From Heracleum sosnowskyi (Eukaryota; Streptophyta; Magnoliopsida; Apiales; Apiaceae), in contig CM061236.1 of assembly GCA_030848705.1 (NCBI GenBank), positions 137,755,970 to 137,819,969 of the forward strand: a DNA stretch of 64,000 bases, in the 5' to 3' direction. Within the stretch, counting starts at the first letter, position 1; each line of letters begins with the position of its first letter. Positions 1 through 11,232 of this stretch are shown one piece after another. The translations under genes and the position numbers were made by a program. Under the pieces are notes generated by a model. That model worked only from the letters and a program-made list of their open reading frames with translations, was not told the DNA's origin and made no database searches.

Positions 1-612
1 ATCTCAAATCATGGGAAGAACTTGAATATGTACTTTATCTGTTAAAAGTTAAGAACAGACATACCCATAATGTTGCTCAAATCTTAAGAGAAAAGATGCT
101 GAGATCAAAAGTGATGCTTGGAGGAGGAGAAGTCTCAAATGCTTATATTCCAAAGTATAGAGATCATACTGGAAAATTGGTGGAGATGAAGAGAAACAGT
201 GCTAGATTTAAAACTGCACTGGGATTAAAAGTCTTAGAATTCAACTTAGAGTCAGATAAAGCTCAGTACATTCGGCTAGGGAATGATATGAAGAAGAACA
301 GTATCTATTCTCTGAGGGCTGCCATATATCAAACTGGTGAAGGAGATCCAGAGTATAAGGAGCTGAAAGAGATTATGATAACTGAACTTGAGAATGCTGA
401 GAGAAGACTGCTGATTGATTATCTCAGGACTGTGCCTGATATTGAAGAAGTCAAGTAAAGTCTGACTGTAAGTTTTTAATATTTTCTATTCTAAGTCAAA
501 TTTAAACTCTGTTTTAAATTAAACTCTGAACACTGCATTTGTTAAAAGGTTTTGACATCATCAATTATATGTTTTAACTTGTACATTTTATTATGAACAA
601 GTTGGGGGAGAT
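1..612 (+). mobile_element. 3' internal end of LTR retrotransposon A with C-terminus of its last ORF
   Basis: An open frame enters from the left edge (frame of position 3) and stops at 456-458, giving about 150 residues of a charged, helix-rich C-terminus that I cannot assign to a named domain. It is followed by about 140 bases of untranslated DNA and a polypurine tract (TTGGGGGAGAT, about 602-612) directly before an LTR start. An ORF ending just upstream of the polypurine tract is what some Copia lineages with an extra 3' ORF show; element B next door has the same layout. The pol genes must lie left of the window, so assignment to Copia is inference. Confidence 0.7.
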
Positions 613-1161
613 TGTTAGATATAATTGCTAATGTTTGTTTATCAGTGTTTAAGCAACAGGTACTGACAAGAGTTTATCAGAAGCCAGTCAGAGTTTAGTT
701 AAACTCTGACAGGGTAAAGAGTTTAATTGAAGCCGGTCAGAGTTTATTTAAAGTCTGACAAGGTGAAAGTTGAATTAGCTGTCGGTGCAGAATTGAAGAT
801 TCTAGAAGCAATATATTCTGAAGATGGAAAAAAGCAGAATATATTGATACAGCTAAGGAGATTGGAATAGAAGACTGAAGCAATCCTTAATTGATATGAA
901 TTGTATAGCTAACTTATAGGAATATCAATTAGAGATGGATTGTATGTAGCTGTGTACTATATAAACACAGATAGGTTATCCCTAGAAGGGACGCGTGAAT
1001 ATTGATATATTATTCTTGTAACCTAGAAGCTCTTTGTGATTCATTAACATCATAAAGAGAGAAGCTGTTAATACGATTACAGTTTTATTGATTCATAAAC
1101 AGTGTTTTTAATTATTGTTATTCTCATACATACTTGATTATATTGTGTATTCGGCCTAACA
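613..1161 (+). repeat. 3' LTR of retrotransposon A
   Basis: A 549-bp long terminal repeat that starts TGTTAG and ends CTAACA, a perfect 6-bp inverted terminus, directly after the polypurine tract. It carries two copies of a segment containing the inverted repeat GTCAGAGTTTA/TAAACTCTGAC (687-710, and imperfectly 736-759). A TATA-like run (ctatataaacac) lies at about 957-968. The base right of the LTR resumes the interrupted ORF of element B, so A is inserted into B; the right flank GATTC (1162-1166) would be the target duplication, whose partner lies outside the window. Confidence 0.8.
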
Positions 1162-4100
1162 GATTCTTTTTCTCTTGAGAATGAAACTGAATTAGACCCA
1201 AATTCAGTTAACCCCCATTCAACACCATACACTCAGCCTAGGCCCTCTAGACTTCCCAAAGCCCAAAGAGAAGCCTTGCAAGAATCCAGAAAAAGATCCT
1301 TAGAAGTTGATGTTGGTGGTAGCTCTGTTAGTCAAGAGGGAGACACTGCACCTAGTGCAGCAAATAAGGAAGGTAGTCAAACAGAACCCACAGTGGTTCC
1401 CCCTGAGCCTAAGAAGAAGAGAGCTAGGAGGACCAAAACCACTGTCAGCCACCCTGCAGTCTCCCAAAAGACTGTAGAGGAAACCAGGGAAATAAACTCC
1501 TCCCTAGATGTGCCTTCTCAACAAGGGACATCTATTGCAATTGGCCTGTCTCCCAAGGCACCCTGTACAGAGTCTGCACAAACTCATGGTTCCCAACCTG
1601 AGATACCCCCACTTGAAGAAACACACAGTGAGTTATGGCACAGTGAGGATTTCTCTACTCCTATTGATGGTTCACATGTTTCATCTGTGAATCAGCCCCC
1701 ACTCTCTACTACACTTTCACCTTCTTCCTTCCCTACACATTCTTTTGTTTCTTCTCCACAACCTAGAGAAGGGGACAGTCCCAACCCTTCAGGTTTTGAT
1801 CATCCATCTCCAATCATGGATGAGCCCCCATCTAGTGGTCCACAAGAACCCATTTCTCAAAGTGAGATGGACACCACTCCTCCAAACACTGAGCTAGGGC
1901 AAAGTGGTATTTTGTCAGAAAATGAAACAGCCAACACTTTGTCTGATCTCCAAGGAGCATCTTACCTTCAGGAAGATGCTGTCACAGCCTCTGTTGCTGT
2001 CAAAGACACTGGGGATGCTACTGTCCTGGACACAGCTACTGTCAAAGGTGGAGAGAAAGATACTGTCACTACAGAACCTACTGTCACTCCACCTCCCAAA
2101 GATGCTGTCATGCCAGAACCTGCTGTCCAGACTCCAACTGACAGTACCATTCCTACTCAAGATGCTGTCCAGCCCTCCCAGCCTGATTTTGATGTTGTAC
2201 TTGTTGAGGATGCCTCTGATGATGACCTACCTCTTGCCAAACTCCTAAAGGTACATTCTAAATCTTCTCCTTCCATGCATGTTAGTACTGCTCATACCCA
2301 TGCATCTAGGTTGAGTGAGGGTGTGCAAAAGAAAAGAGAGATAAAAGAAAAGAGAGGTGAGCATAAAAATGAGAGGCAGCCAAATGAGCTGGCAAAAGGA
2401 GAGGGACTTGAGCATGTCCAGAGAGATATTGAGGGAGCCCACACTATTCAGGCACTAGGCCTTGAGAGTCAAACTGTGAGGGGTGATGAGATCACTCAAA
2501 AACACCCTGAGAGTGTGAGAACCCCCATAGCCTCCAGGCCCCTGTCTTTTCCTTCCCCTCCAAGAAGGTTAAGGTCTGGTGGCCCCTCTGCTACTTTTGG
2601 TAACAGGATTGCAGCTCTTGAAGGACAGTGTGCTACTTTGGACTCCAAACTGGACTCTCTCTCTCAACTGGTGGTTGATGGTTTTGCTGCTACTCAACTC
2701 TCTATTCAGTTCCTTACTGACCTGGTAGCTGCCAACTCAACTAAGGGGGAGAAGGTAGCAAGATCAGAATCATTGCCTATTCAAGAATCAGGTGGAACTC
2801 AGGGGGAGCCTGTAGCTGTGGAGACCAGAGGGGGAGCTAAAAGGAAAGCAATGTCTAAGGGGGAGCAAGTCAAACCAAGCAGTGCAAAACCACAGGATAA
2901 AGCTGAAAAGCCTGTTGAAGTGGAAATGGATGGAGAAAGGGTGTTAATGTCAAAGGAAACTCAAGATGCATTGCAAAGAAGACCTGCATCTAGACATCCA
3001 ATCTTGCCTCCTGTGGTGATTAGAGAACCTACTCCAGAAACTCAAGAAACTGCTTTACAGAAGAAATGGAGAGAAATGGAGGAACAAAACAAACTTGGGA
3101 AAGGTAAAGGGAAACTGCCTGAATCCATTCATGGTGGAATTATTTGGACAAATGGCACTGAATTTGATCAAGAGGAAGCCAATGTCTTGATGGTGGATTA
3201 CAGGGAGAGCACATTACACAACCATGACAGTAAGTTTAGCAGTTTAGTGGAAGAAGCAATGAATGCTCCTAGCAACCGTCCAACCAACACCACAAAACTG
3301 TTAAAGGAACAAATTACTAGTGTCAGTGTAATGGTGAATGATGAGAAAAGATGGGCTGTAAGTATTTATCTCACTTCTGGCATATCTTATTTCATCACAA
3401 TGCAGCTATTGCAGAGTCTGCCAGCAAAGGTGTTGTGTGCTTTGAAGGGAATGATCAGGGCAACTCAAACACCATTCAATGAAATATTGGATATGCAAAT
3501 CCAGAACCTGATCACACAGAAGCTACCTGAAGTCTACTCAAATCCACCAAGTGTTTTTTACAGATCCAAAACTAAGGATGGCACAAGAAGGAACAGCTTC
3601 ATGAATTTGGGTAGCCCATCCAGAATGGAAACCAAGTCAATTCTGAAGGTACTAGATGGAATACTCAGTTCAAATGCCAATCCAGGAAGAGTTCATGCTG
3701 TTCAAGAAATCTACAAAATGCTGGTGTTGAGAGACAAGGCACTGGGAGCTAGAATGAAGGAGCTAATCACTAGAGCCAATGCCAAAAGAAATGATCAAGG
3801 TGGAAGTTGCTTCTATAACATTCCTCCCCATGATGATGATGATGATGATGATGAAGATGGTGAGGATGGAGGTGGTGAAGCTTCTGGAAATGCTGGTGGA
3901 AGTAATTCTGGGAATACTGGTATTCAATCCCAGAATGAAGGCAATGAAGAAACTCCTAGCCAGGAAAAGAAAGATGCTGGTGCAACAGATGAAGAGGAGT
4001 CAAGAATACTGGAAGCTTTGGAGGCAAGCATTCTTAGATGTGCTATTGACTGCATAAATGCTGAAAAAGATGTTGTCACCAAAGGTACTGTCGACAAGGA

Positions 4101-5400
4101 TACTGTCATAGAAGATGTTGTCTTGGAAGATGCTGTCGACAAGGGTACTGTCAAGGAAGGTTCTGTCAAGGATGAAGCCAAGGCTACTGTCAAGTCCAAA
4201 AGACTGAAAGCTAAAGCTAAGGCATGGTTTTCTAGACAGAAACCTACAGGGAAGCACAAGTACTCAGGAAAGGAAAAGGCCACTGGATTTGGCAGGAATC
4301 TCAAAAAGCCAATTCAATCAATTCCTCCCAACAGTCTCAAGAGTCAACAAATGCAATCAAGAGAAATCAAGAGCGTTGAGGTTAAGCTGGATGCAAATCA
4401 AGAGGCCACTGAGTACATTCTGTGGTGGGAAGAATCAAGGTCAGCCAAGATTGACAAGGACTTCAATCTGGTAGCCACATCAACCAAGAAAAGTACATCA
4501 ACCATAGATAAAAGAAGAATTGATTTCTTCTACCTGGAAAGAATGGTAGAGTTGCTGGAGAGCTATGATGATGTTTCAAAGGCTGTCATGGAACATGTTC
4601 TAAAATATCAGGCAGATAGGGATGCTGAATTTTATCAGAAATTTGGCTATAACTTTGCAGATTTTGATGATGCTGATATTCTTACTGATCTCCCAGCCTC
4701 TCCTATACCATACCACTGGTACTATGAGTTTGATGATTTACCCACAGAAGAAGGGCAAACCCAACCAACTAAGGAAGGGGAACCCAAGCCAAGCAAACAA
4801 CCTGAATCTTCTGAATATTCTCAAACTCAGTCAGAACTTGATAAGAAGGAAGCTGAATTACTGGAAAAACACAAGGCCTCTAACAAGGCAGAAAGTGAAG
4901 CTCCAAATTATCAACCATATATGCTGGAAAATCCCCTAAGAGTCAAGTTCCTAAAAGAAGAAATCTATGTTTGCAGCTTGCATAAGCTTAAAACATCCAC
5001 TCTGAAGGATTTACAGTATATGGTAGCTGGTTCAATTCATCCCTTGGAACAGATTTGTTCTGATGAGATAGAGAAGTTATTGGAAGGGAGAAAAGGAGAA
5101 GACTCAAAACTGGACAAGCAAAGAAGGAAGTCTCTCAATGCTTATCCTGGAAGTAGATTTAAGCTCATTAATGAAGAACTTCATTTCAGAACCTATCCAT
5201 ATGATATAGAGCAATGGCTGAATCTCAGGGATGTTAGTTCTCTCATATCCCCTTCCATAAAGAAGATCATTGATGAAGTAGAGGATGATGCAGTGTCTGC
5301 TGCTGAAATTTCTCTTGTAGAAAGTCTAAGAAGCTGCTTGGCAGAAGCTCTCAAAAGAGAGGATGCAGCAAGACAGAAGAGGAGATCTCAAGCTAAGTGA
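1162..5400 (+). CDS. Long extra ORF of LTR retrotransposon B, 5' end cut off by element A
   Basis: An open frame of about 1,410 codons runs from the junction with LTR A to a TGA at 5398-5400; the first ATG is not at its start, so the protein began further left before A was inserted. It has a basic cluster KKKRARR (near 1410-1430) that looks like a nuclear localisation signal, Ser/Pro/Thr-rich stretches, two blocks of repeated D-A-V/D-T-V tripeptides (about 1975-2200 and 4060-4200), a run of Asp codons (3832-3855) and a charged helical C-terminus. No protease, integrase or reverse transcriptase motifs are visible. Its place just before the polypurine tract matches the extra 3' ORF (sometimes called env-like) of some Copia elements; the function is unknown. 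A non-autonomous element carrying only this ORF is the alternative. Confidence 0.7.
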   Translation, partial: DSFSLENETELDPNSVNPHSTPYTQPRPSRLPKAQREALQESRKRSLEVDVGGSSVSQEGDTAPSAANKEGSQTEPTVVPPEPKKKRARRTKTTVSHPAVSQKTVEETREINSSLDVPSQQGTSIAIGLSPKAPCTESAQTHGSQPEIPPLEETHSELWHSEDFSTPIDGSHVSSVNQPPLSTTLSPSSFPTHSFVSSPQPREGDSPNPSGFDHPSPIMDEPPSSGPQEPISQSEMDTTPPNTELGQSGILSENETANTLSDLQGASYLQEDAVTASVAVKDTGDATVLDTATVKGGEKDTVTTEPTVTPPPKDAVMPEPAVQTPTDSTIPTQDAVQPSQPDFDVVLVEDASDDDLPLAKLLKVHSKSSPSMHVSTAHTHASRLSEGVQKKREIKEKRGEHKNERQPNELAKGEGLEHVQRDIEGAHTIQALGLESQTVRGDEITQKHPESVRTPIASRPLSFPSPPRRLRSGGPSATFGNRIAALEGQCATLDSKLDSLSQLVVDGFAATQLSIQFLTDLVAANSTKGEKVARSESLPIQESGGTQGEPVAVETRGGAKRKAMSKGEQVKPSSAKPQDKAEKPVEVEMDGERVLMSKETQDALQRRPASRHPILPPVVIREPTPETQETALQKKWREMEEQNKLGKGKGKLPESIHGGIIWTNGTEFDQEEANVLMVDYRESTLHNHDSKFSSLVEEAMNAPSNRPTNTTKLLKEQITSVSVMVNDEKRWAVSIYLTSGISYFITMQLLQSLPAKVLCALKGMIRATQTPFNEILDMQIQNLITQKLPEVYSNPPSVFYRSKTKDGTRRNSFMNLGSPSRMETKSILKVLDGILSSNANPGRVHAVQEIYKMLVLRDKALGARMKELITRANAKRNDQGGSCFYNIPPHDDDDDDDEDGEDGGGEASGNAGGSNSGNTGIQSQNEGNEETPSQEKKDAGATDEEESRILEALEASILRCAIDCINAEKDVVTKGTVDKDTVIEDVVLEDAVDKGTVKEGSVKDEAKATVKSKRLKAKAKAWFSRQKPTGKHKYSGKEKATGFGRNLKKPIQSIPPNSLKSQQMQSREIKSVEVKLDANQEATEYILWWEESRSAKIDKDFNLVATSTKKSTSTIDKRRIDFFYLERMVELLESYDDVSKAVMEHVLKYQADRDAEFYQKFGYNFADFDDADILTDLPASPIPYHWYYEFDDLPTEEGQTQPTKEGEPKPSKQPESSEYSQTQSELDKKEAELLEKHKASNKAESEAPNYQPYMLENPLRVKFLKEEIYVCSLHKLKTSTLKDLQYMVAGSIHPLEQICSDEIEKLLEGRKGEDSKLDKQRRKSLNAYPGSRFKLINEELHFRTYPYDIEQWLNLRDVSSLISPSIKKIIDEVEDDAVSAAEISLVESLRSCLAEALKREDAARQKRRSQAK

Positions 5401-5489
5401 AAATTCTTAAATTCTGATCTTGTTAGTTAAGTTGTCAGCACATATTGTAAATTTGTTGTTATTTTCCATAAAAACAAATTGGGGGAGAT
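5401..5489 (+). other. 3' untranslated internal end and polypurine tract of element B
   Basis: A short AT-rich stretch ends in the polypurine tract ATTGGGGGAGAT (about 5478-5489), directly in front of the LTR start TGTTGG. The tract is nearly identical to that of element A, so the two elements are probably of related families. Confidence 0.75.
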
Positions 5490-6546
5490 TGTTGGGATTT
5501 ATGGGTGATAGCATTGAAATAACTTAACTTTGATTGTACTTAATTTTTCAAATTAAGTAGAACATACTGTCATAGCCAAAGTATGTTCTTGTAATCAGTA
5601 TGTAATGTTATTCTAGTTGTATTGTTTGAAAGAAGTTCACTTATGTGTTCAAGCCTCAAAGAATGCTTTTTGGATGACAACATGAATAAAGGTTACTGTC
5701 CTAAAGCTGTGACAGTAAGATTACAAGAAGACAGAATGTTGCAAGTCACGACAGCATATTCACTCTGACAGCAACATTGGCGGAAGACTACGCGACAGCA
5801 ACTATTGCCCTCGACAGCAAGTTTGGGATCCTCGACAGCACTCTATGCGGGGAACTCATACTGTCACCAAAAGATCATTCCTGTGACAGCAAGCTTTGCG
5901 GCAAAAGTAACTGTCTCAATAAAGATCCTTATGCTAGGTATCTTTCTCAGTCAAATCCCGTGACAGTTTAAATGTTCAAGAAACAGGCGTGATGCAGTAT
6001 CCCTAAGCTGCACCAAGTCTGCAAGACTACGACAGAAGCTTCAAGCACTGCAAAACAAAAGCGAATCAATTCAAGAGCAAGGTCAAGTCTTTATCTGCTG
6101 AATTGGTTTAGCTGGAAATGGAATGAATCTAGGTTGCTTTCTTTGTAATGTATATCTGACATGTTAGCAATTTAGGAAAGTCACATGGGTAAGACAATCT
6201 GTAAGAAGCTGCCACTTGACAGTGACAGCAGCTTCACAAACCCGTGACTGATAGTGATAGGGTTAGTCTTATACCTACTATCAATTCATTCTAGAATTGT
6301 AACGAAGACAAGCAAGTGTCTTTGAAGAAAACCCGAAGCTCGAGAATTCTTTCTTGAGGTTGTAGCAACACTTTGCAAAATAAATAAAACATTTATTTTG
6401 TGAATCTTGTTCTTACTGAATACTGTTCGTGATTGCATATATTGCTGATAACGTTTAATCTTGATTTTAGTTGTTGAAATTTAGATTGAATTTTATCAGT
6501 ATTGCATTCATCCCCCCCCCCCTTCTGCAATACACAAGGACTAACA
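5490..6546 (+). repeat. 3' LTR of retrotransposon B
   Basis: A 1,057-bp LTR that starts TGTTGG after the polypurine tract and ends CTAACA; the next bases continue a LINE reading frame. It contains a dense cluster of GACAG/CTGTC pentamers (about 5560-6240, often as TGACAGCAA or CGACAGCAA). A short open frame (5777-5971) runs through this cluster, but nothing supports a protein. A run of eleven C lies at 6512-6522 near the 3' end. The partner 5' LTR is left of the window. Confidence 0.75.
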
Positions 6547-9500
6547 TGAAGGATGACAGCTTTCATGAAGAGGTATCAAAATTCTGGTCTAAGATTCCTA
6601 CGATGCATTTGTTGCCTTAGTTGTTGAATGTGACTGCTTTCATGGCGAAGTGGGTTAAAAAGTTCTTTAATAAATTCAGAGAGAAAGTGAAGGCTCAGAA
6701 AGAAGTAATTGCAGGGCTCGTAGATTGTACAGATGAGCGAAGTGTGGCATTATATTTAATAGAGAAGGAGAAATTGAATGAGATTTTATTTCATGAAGAG
6801 GTGTATTGGAAACAGAGAGCAAAACTCTTTTGGCTCGAGGAAGGTGATTCCAACACAAAGTTTTTTCATGCTTCAGCAACCGCCAGGAAGAAAACGAATC
6901 ACATTGCTTGGCTTCAGACAGAGACAGGAGACATGGTGGAGGATCATCAAGGTATGTGTAGGGTGGTGCGAGACTATTATACAAATATTTTCTCAGAATC
7001 TATGGAGGTGGAGGTGAGTCAGACGATCAGTGCTAGTACAGTGTCTAGCGAACAGAATAGTAGATTGATTGAAGATGTAACTTTTGAAGAGTTTTCGGAG
7101 GCAATAAAGCAGATGTATCCGGACAAAGCAGCTGGTCCGGATGGGCTTAATACAGCGTTCTTTCAACATTTTTGGGGTAGAATGGGTAAGGAAGTGTTTG
7201 AATGTTGCAAAAAATGGCTTGAGCAGTGTTTTTTTCCGGCTGATCTCAATAATACTAATTTAGTATTGATTCCCAAGAAGGCAGATGCAAATTGTATGAA
7301 GGATTTTAAGCCGATAGCCCTTTGTAATGTGCTATATAAGATTTTGGCGAAAGTTTTGGCAAATAGGCTCAAGGTTATTCTACCCGGCTTAATCTCGGAA
7401 AACCAATCGGCATTTGTGGCGGGTCGTAATATAACTGATAATGTCCTTATAGAGTTTGAGATTATTAATCATATGAGGAGGAAAACGGGAATTAATGCTG
7501 GAGAAGTTGCTCTCAAATTGGACATAAGTAAGGCCTATGACAGGGTAGACTGGAATTTTTTGAAGGATCGTATGAGGAATATGGGGTTTTGTAACAAATG
7601 GATTAAGTGGGTCATGATGTGTGTTACAACGGTTTCCTATGAGGTCTGTTTGAATGGTTCTATGATAGGTCCTATTGTTCCTAAAAGAGGGCTTCGCCAA
7701 GGAGACCCCTTGTCCCCTTATTTATTTTTGTTGTGTGTGGAAGGGCTTTCCAATATGCTTGATCATGCTGTTTCAAGGGGAACGATTAATGGGTGTAAAA
7801 TCAGTCCTACAGCTCCTTCTATTACTCATCTTTTATTCGATGACGACAGCTTTTTATTTTTTGGAGCAAATAATGATGAAGCAGAGGCAGTTAAGGAGGT
7901 ACTGAATGCGTATGAGAGGAATTCTGGTCAGTCTATTAATTTTCAGAAGTCGAGCATTTTTTTCAGTTCGAATGTTCGTAGAGATAAACAAGAGGAGCTT
8001 ACAGCAATTCTTGGGATGGATAAAGATTTGAGTGAGAGTAAGTATCTGGGTCTGCCTTCGCTGATAGGGAGATCAAAGAAGAGGATTTTTGTTTTTATAA
8101 AAGATAAGGTGTGGCAAAGAATTCAAAGCTGGAAAAAGAAACCTCTTTCGAAAGCGGGTAAATTAGTTTTGATCAAGAATGTAGCCCAGTCTATACCGGC
8201 CTATTGCATGTCATGTTTTCTGCTCCCTAAATCTCTTTGTCAGGAAATTGAAAGAATGTTGAACAGTTTTTGGTGGGGTTCGAATAGTGGTGCTAACAAG
8301 GGAATCAAGTGGTTGTCTTGGGATGCCATGAGCTTTGCTAAATGTAAGGGTGGCTTGGGTTTTAGAAATTTCCATGGTTTTAATCTATCTCTGTTAGGGA
8401 AACATTGCTGGAAGTTTATTCATCAACCTCAAGCGTTGGTTTCTAGAGTGTTTAAAGCGCGCTACTTTGCTGATTGTCATCTGCTAAAAGCACCTAAAGG
8501 TACAGGGACTTGCTGTATTTGGTCTGGCATTTTTGAAGCAAAAGAGGTGTTGGCTTCAGGGTTTAGATGGGTCATAGGTGATGGAGAACATATTGTGGCT
8601 ACTAAGGATCCTTGGATTCACAAGAAGAGGGATTTTAAGGTGGAAAATAGTCATCGTTATGAGGGTAGAAATGAAACAGTGGCTAGCTTGTTCTTGCCAG
8701 GGACGAAACAGTGGGATGTTGATAAAGTTAAGGAGAAGTTTACTGAAGATGATGCATCTGCAATTTTAGCTATTCATATCCCTCAAGGCGATGTGAGAGA
8801 TAGAATGGCTTGGTGTCAATCTGTTGATGGGCATTATAGTGTGAAATCTGAGTACAAAGTATGGCAAGGTCAGGATATGACATTGAACAGAGCTATTCAG
8901 AGTGAAGGGTGGAGTAATATTTGGAAACTTAATATTCCTCATAAAGTTAAAGTCTTCTTATGGAGGGTTGGTCGTAATAATATTCCAGTTAAAGCTAGAC
9001 TTAGAGAGAAAGGAGTGAATCTTCCTACCAGGTGTCAGTTGTGCAATGGGGACGAAGAACAGTTGTTACATGTGTTTGTGAATTGTTCATTTGCTTCTCA
9101 ATGTTGGCTTTATGCAGGTGTTATTGAGGATTGGCAGCGAATTACATCAGTTCCGGACTAGTTGCTTGATAAGCTGAATAGCGGAGCAAGTGGTGAGGTT
9201 TGTAAAATTGCAGAAGTACTCTGGGGTATTTGGCATTGGAGGAATAAGAAAGTTTGGGAGGGTAAAGTAGTTTCGCCATCTGTAGCAATGGACTGGAGTG
9301 CTAAGGTGATTGGTGATTGGAAAGATACTGTGAAGAAAAAGGTTATGTGCAGCAACCAGAGTAGTAGTTGTTCATCCACTGGTGTTCAACGCTGGCAACC
9401 ACCAGAAGTGGGGAAGTTAAAAGTTAATGTTGACGCCTCTTTGTCATCTAATTCTGAGACTTTTCCGATTTGTATGGTGCTTAGAGACCATACAGGGAAA

Positions 9501-9905
9501 TTTATTGAAGGTAGAACCTGTTGTATGTCAGAGGTGGGATCAGTCTTTGAAGCTGAAGCGGTTGGTATTAGGGAGGCATTGTCGTGGATAGCAGATAAAG
9601 GATTGACAGAGGTTGATTTTGAGTCAGATTCCCTTTAAACGATTAAGGCTTTGCGAAGGGGTGGAAGTAATCAGCTAGAAGTGGGTCATGTTCTTCAGAG
9701 TTGTGTGAATTTGTTGCAGATGAACCCGACTTTTTCATTAGATTTTGTTCCAAGGCAAGCAAACAGGGTTGCCCATGAGTTGCTCATTTTCCTTGTTTAA
9801 ACGCTTGCTTCATTGTGTTTTCGTCTCCTCCTGAATTATTGTTGGAGACTTTAATGTATGACGTTTCAGTTTAATGAAATGCATTTTCCTTCAAAAAAAA
9901 AAAAA
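6547..9905 (+). mobile_element. LINE retrotransposon, 5' part displaced by element B, decayed by stop codons
   Basis: One reading frame (that of 6621) runs from the LTR B junction to 9800, interrupted only by in-frame stops at about 6618, 9159 and 9636. In order it holds the linker before the reverse transcriptase, the reverse transcriptase (blocks KAYDRVDW near 7530 and LRQGDPLSPYLF near 7690), a zinc-binding zf-RVT region (CQLCNGDEEQLLHVFVNC, about 9037-9090) and an RNase H domain (NVDAS, EAEA, FESDSL; 9424-9636 and on). The catalytic F-A-D-D box reads F-D-D-D (about 7838). A poly(A) tail lies at 9893-9905. The endonuclease half is not in the window because element B is inserted upstream of the RT. 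There are no frameshifts, so decay is mild. Confidence 0.9.
6621..9800 (+). pseudogene. LINE ORF2 remnant: reverse transcriptase, zf-RVT and RNase H
   Basis: The protein would copy LINE RNA at the nick site. The uninterrupted piece 6621-9161 covers 846 residues; after an amber stop the same frame continues with a linker and the RNase H domain to 9638, and after an ochre stop to a final TAA at 9798-9800. The core RT residues are present, including the two catalytic Asp of the F-x-D-D box, but the usual Ala before them is Asp, which one GCT-to-GAT change explains. Three stop codons and loss of the endonuclease make it inactive. Confidence 0.85.
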
Positions 9906-11232
9906 GTCAGGGTTTTAAGCGTGAGTCAAACGGGCTCTTAAAATCTCAAATTTTTAAAATCTCAAATTTTAATTAAAAATTATATAATTTTTTTTGAAAA
10001 CCTCAATTAATATTTTAAAATTAAAAACAATCCATATTAATACCAACTATTTCGAATCTTAGAACTCAGAAGCACCGAGACTAGAATGCTTTTGAAGTTT
10101 TTTTCCAACGCAAATTTGAACGCTAGACTACTTTTTGTATTTTATTTATAAACTTGCGGCTCCTGCTTTATCTGAAGTCAGAACCAGATAGAAGAATTAG
10201 TGTTAATACAGTCCTTTTCAATAATTGAGGATCACTAAATATATTATGATCACGTGCTAATACAGTCCTTTTCTTGAGTTTTTAACAAGATACTGTAGAT
10301 TAAACTAGTTCAATTATTGGGGTTACTGCATATATTACGGCCACGTGTTTAAATTCCTTTTATATTATTTTATTAGACAGGTGATTGCTTGTTAATTTGA
10401 CTATTACGATTGTTCTGTGTTCACATAGGTATTCATCAGTACAATTTTTTATGATAAAAAAAGTGTAAATATAACAGTTCTCATTATTAATTTTACAAAA
10501 CTGTATGTTTTACTCTAATCAGGTTTATCCAAAACCTTGTATGCGAACTACTACATACTCTTCCTGTCGTTTCTTTACAATTTTTTTACACTCTTTGACA
10601 CACATATTTTAAGGTTCTTATAAAGTATAGATCTACAACTTATTTTTAAACTTTTTTTTTCTAAATAAAAATTTAAACATTATATTTTTATTTAGAATTT
10701 TTTTTTTTAATAATTCATCAAAATATATATTAAAAGAATCTTAAAATACATGTCAAATCCTCGTCCTCCAACGTAAAAAATTGAGAGAAACAGAGGAAGT
10801 ATTAGTATTGATGTCTCACAGGCCACAGCACGTATTGTGTTCTTCATATTCTTTCTTCAGAATATGCCATTTTTTTATTTGCTAAACTAGAAAATTTTCC
10901 AATTTCATCATAAAATTACAGTTCAATGTTGGAAGAAAATTCGAGTCGCTTTTCACGATAACACAAAACAAAACAAATAGAAGTGCTGTGTTTACTGTTT
11001 AAGTTTGGGCCACAAACAGATTTCAGGCCGCACAGGAGTACTGCTATTTCCAAGCTGCAATAGAAAGGCTTCGAGCCCATGTAAGAAACCAGAACAAAAC
11101 TTGAGATCATGCCAACACTCCAAGCTTATTAACTAATTTCTCTAAGAAAAACAAACAACAAGTAAGAATCAAGTCACTGGTGTATGTACTGATTCTGGAA
11201 ACAAATATACACCGAGGCATTTATTAGTACTC
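9906..11232. other. Intergenic, AT-rich; one degenerate direct repeat with G-boxes
   Basis: I see no gene here. Two diverged copies of a segment of about 37 bp (10219-10256 and 10311-10347) each end in CACGTG, the G-box core. The right end probably holds the 3' untranslated region of OMA1. Confidence 0.5.

Noticed and set aside
3832..3860. Run of Asp codons as a possible trinucleotide-repeat locus
   Set aside because: It is short, lies in a transposon ORF and is an ordinary acidic tract.
5777..5971. 64-codon open frame in LTR B as a small gene
   Set aside because: It follows the GACAG repeats, has no recognisable protein features and lies in an LTR.
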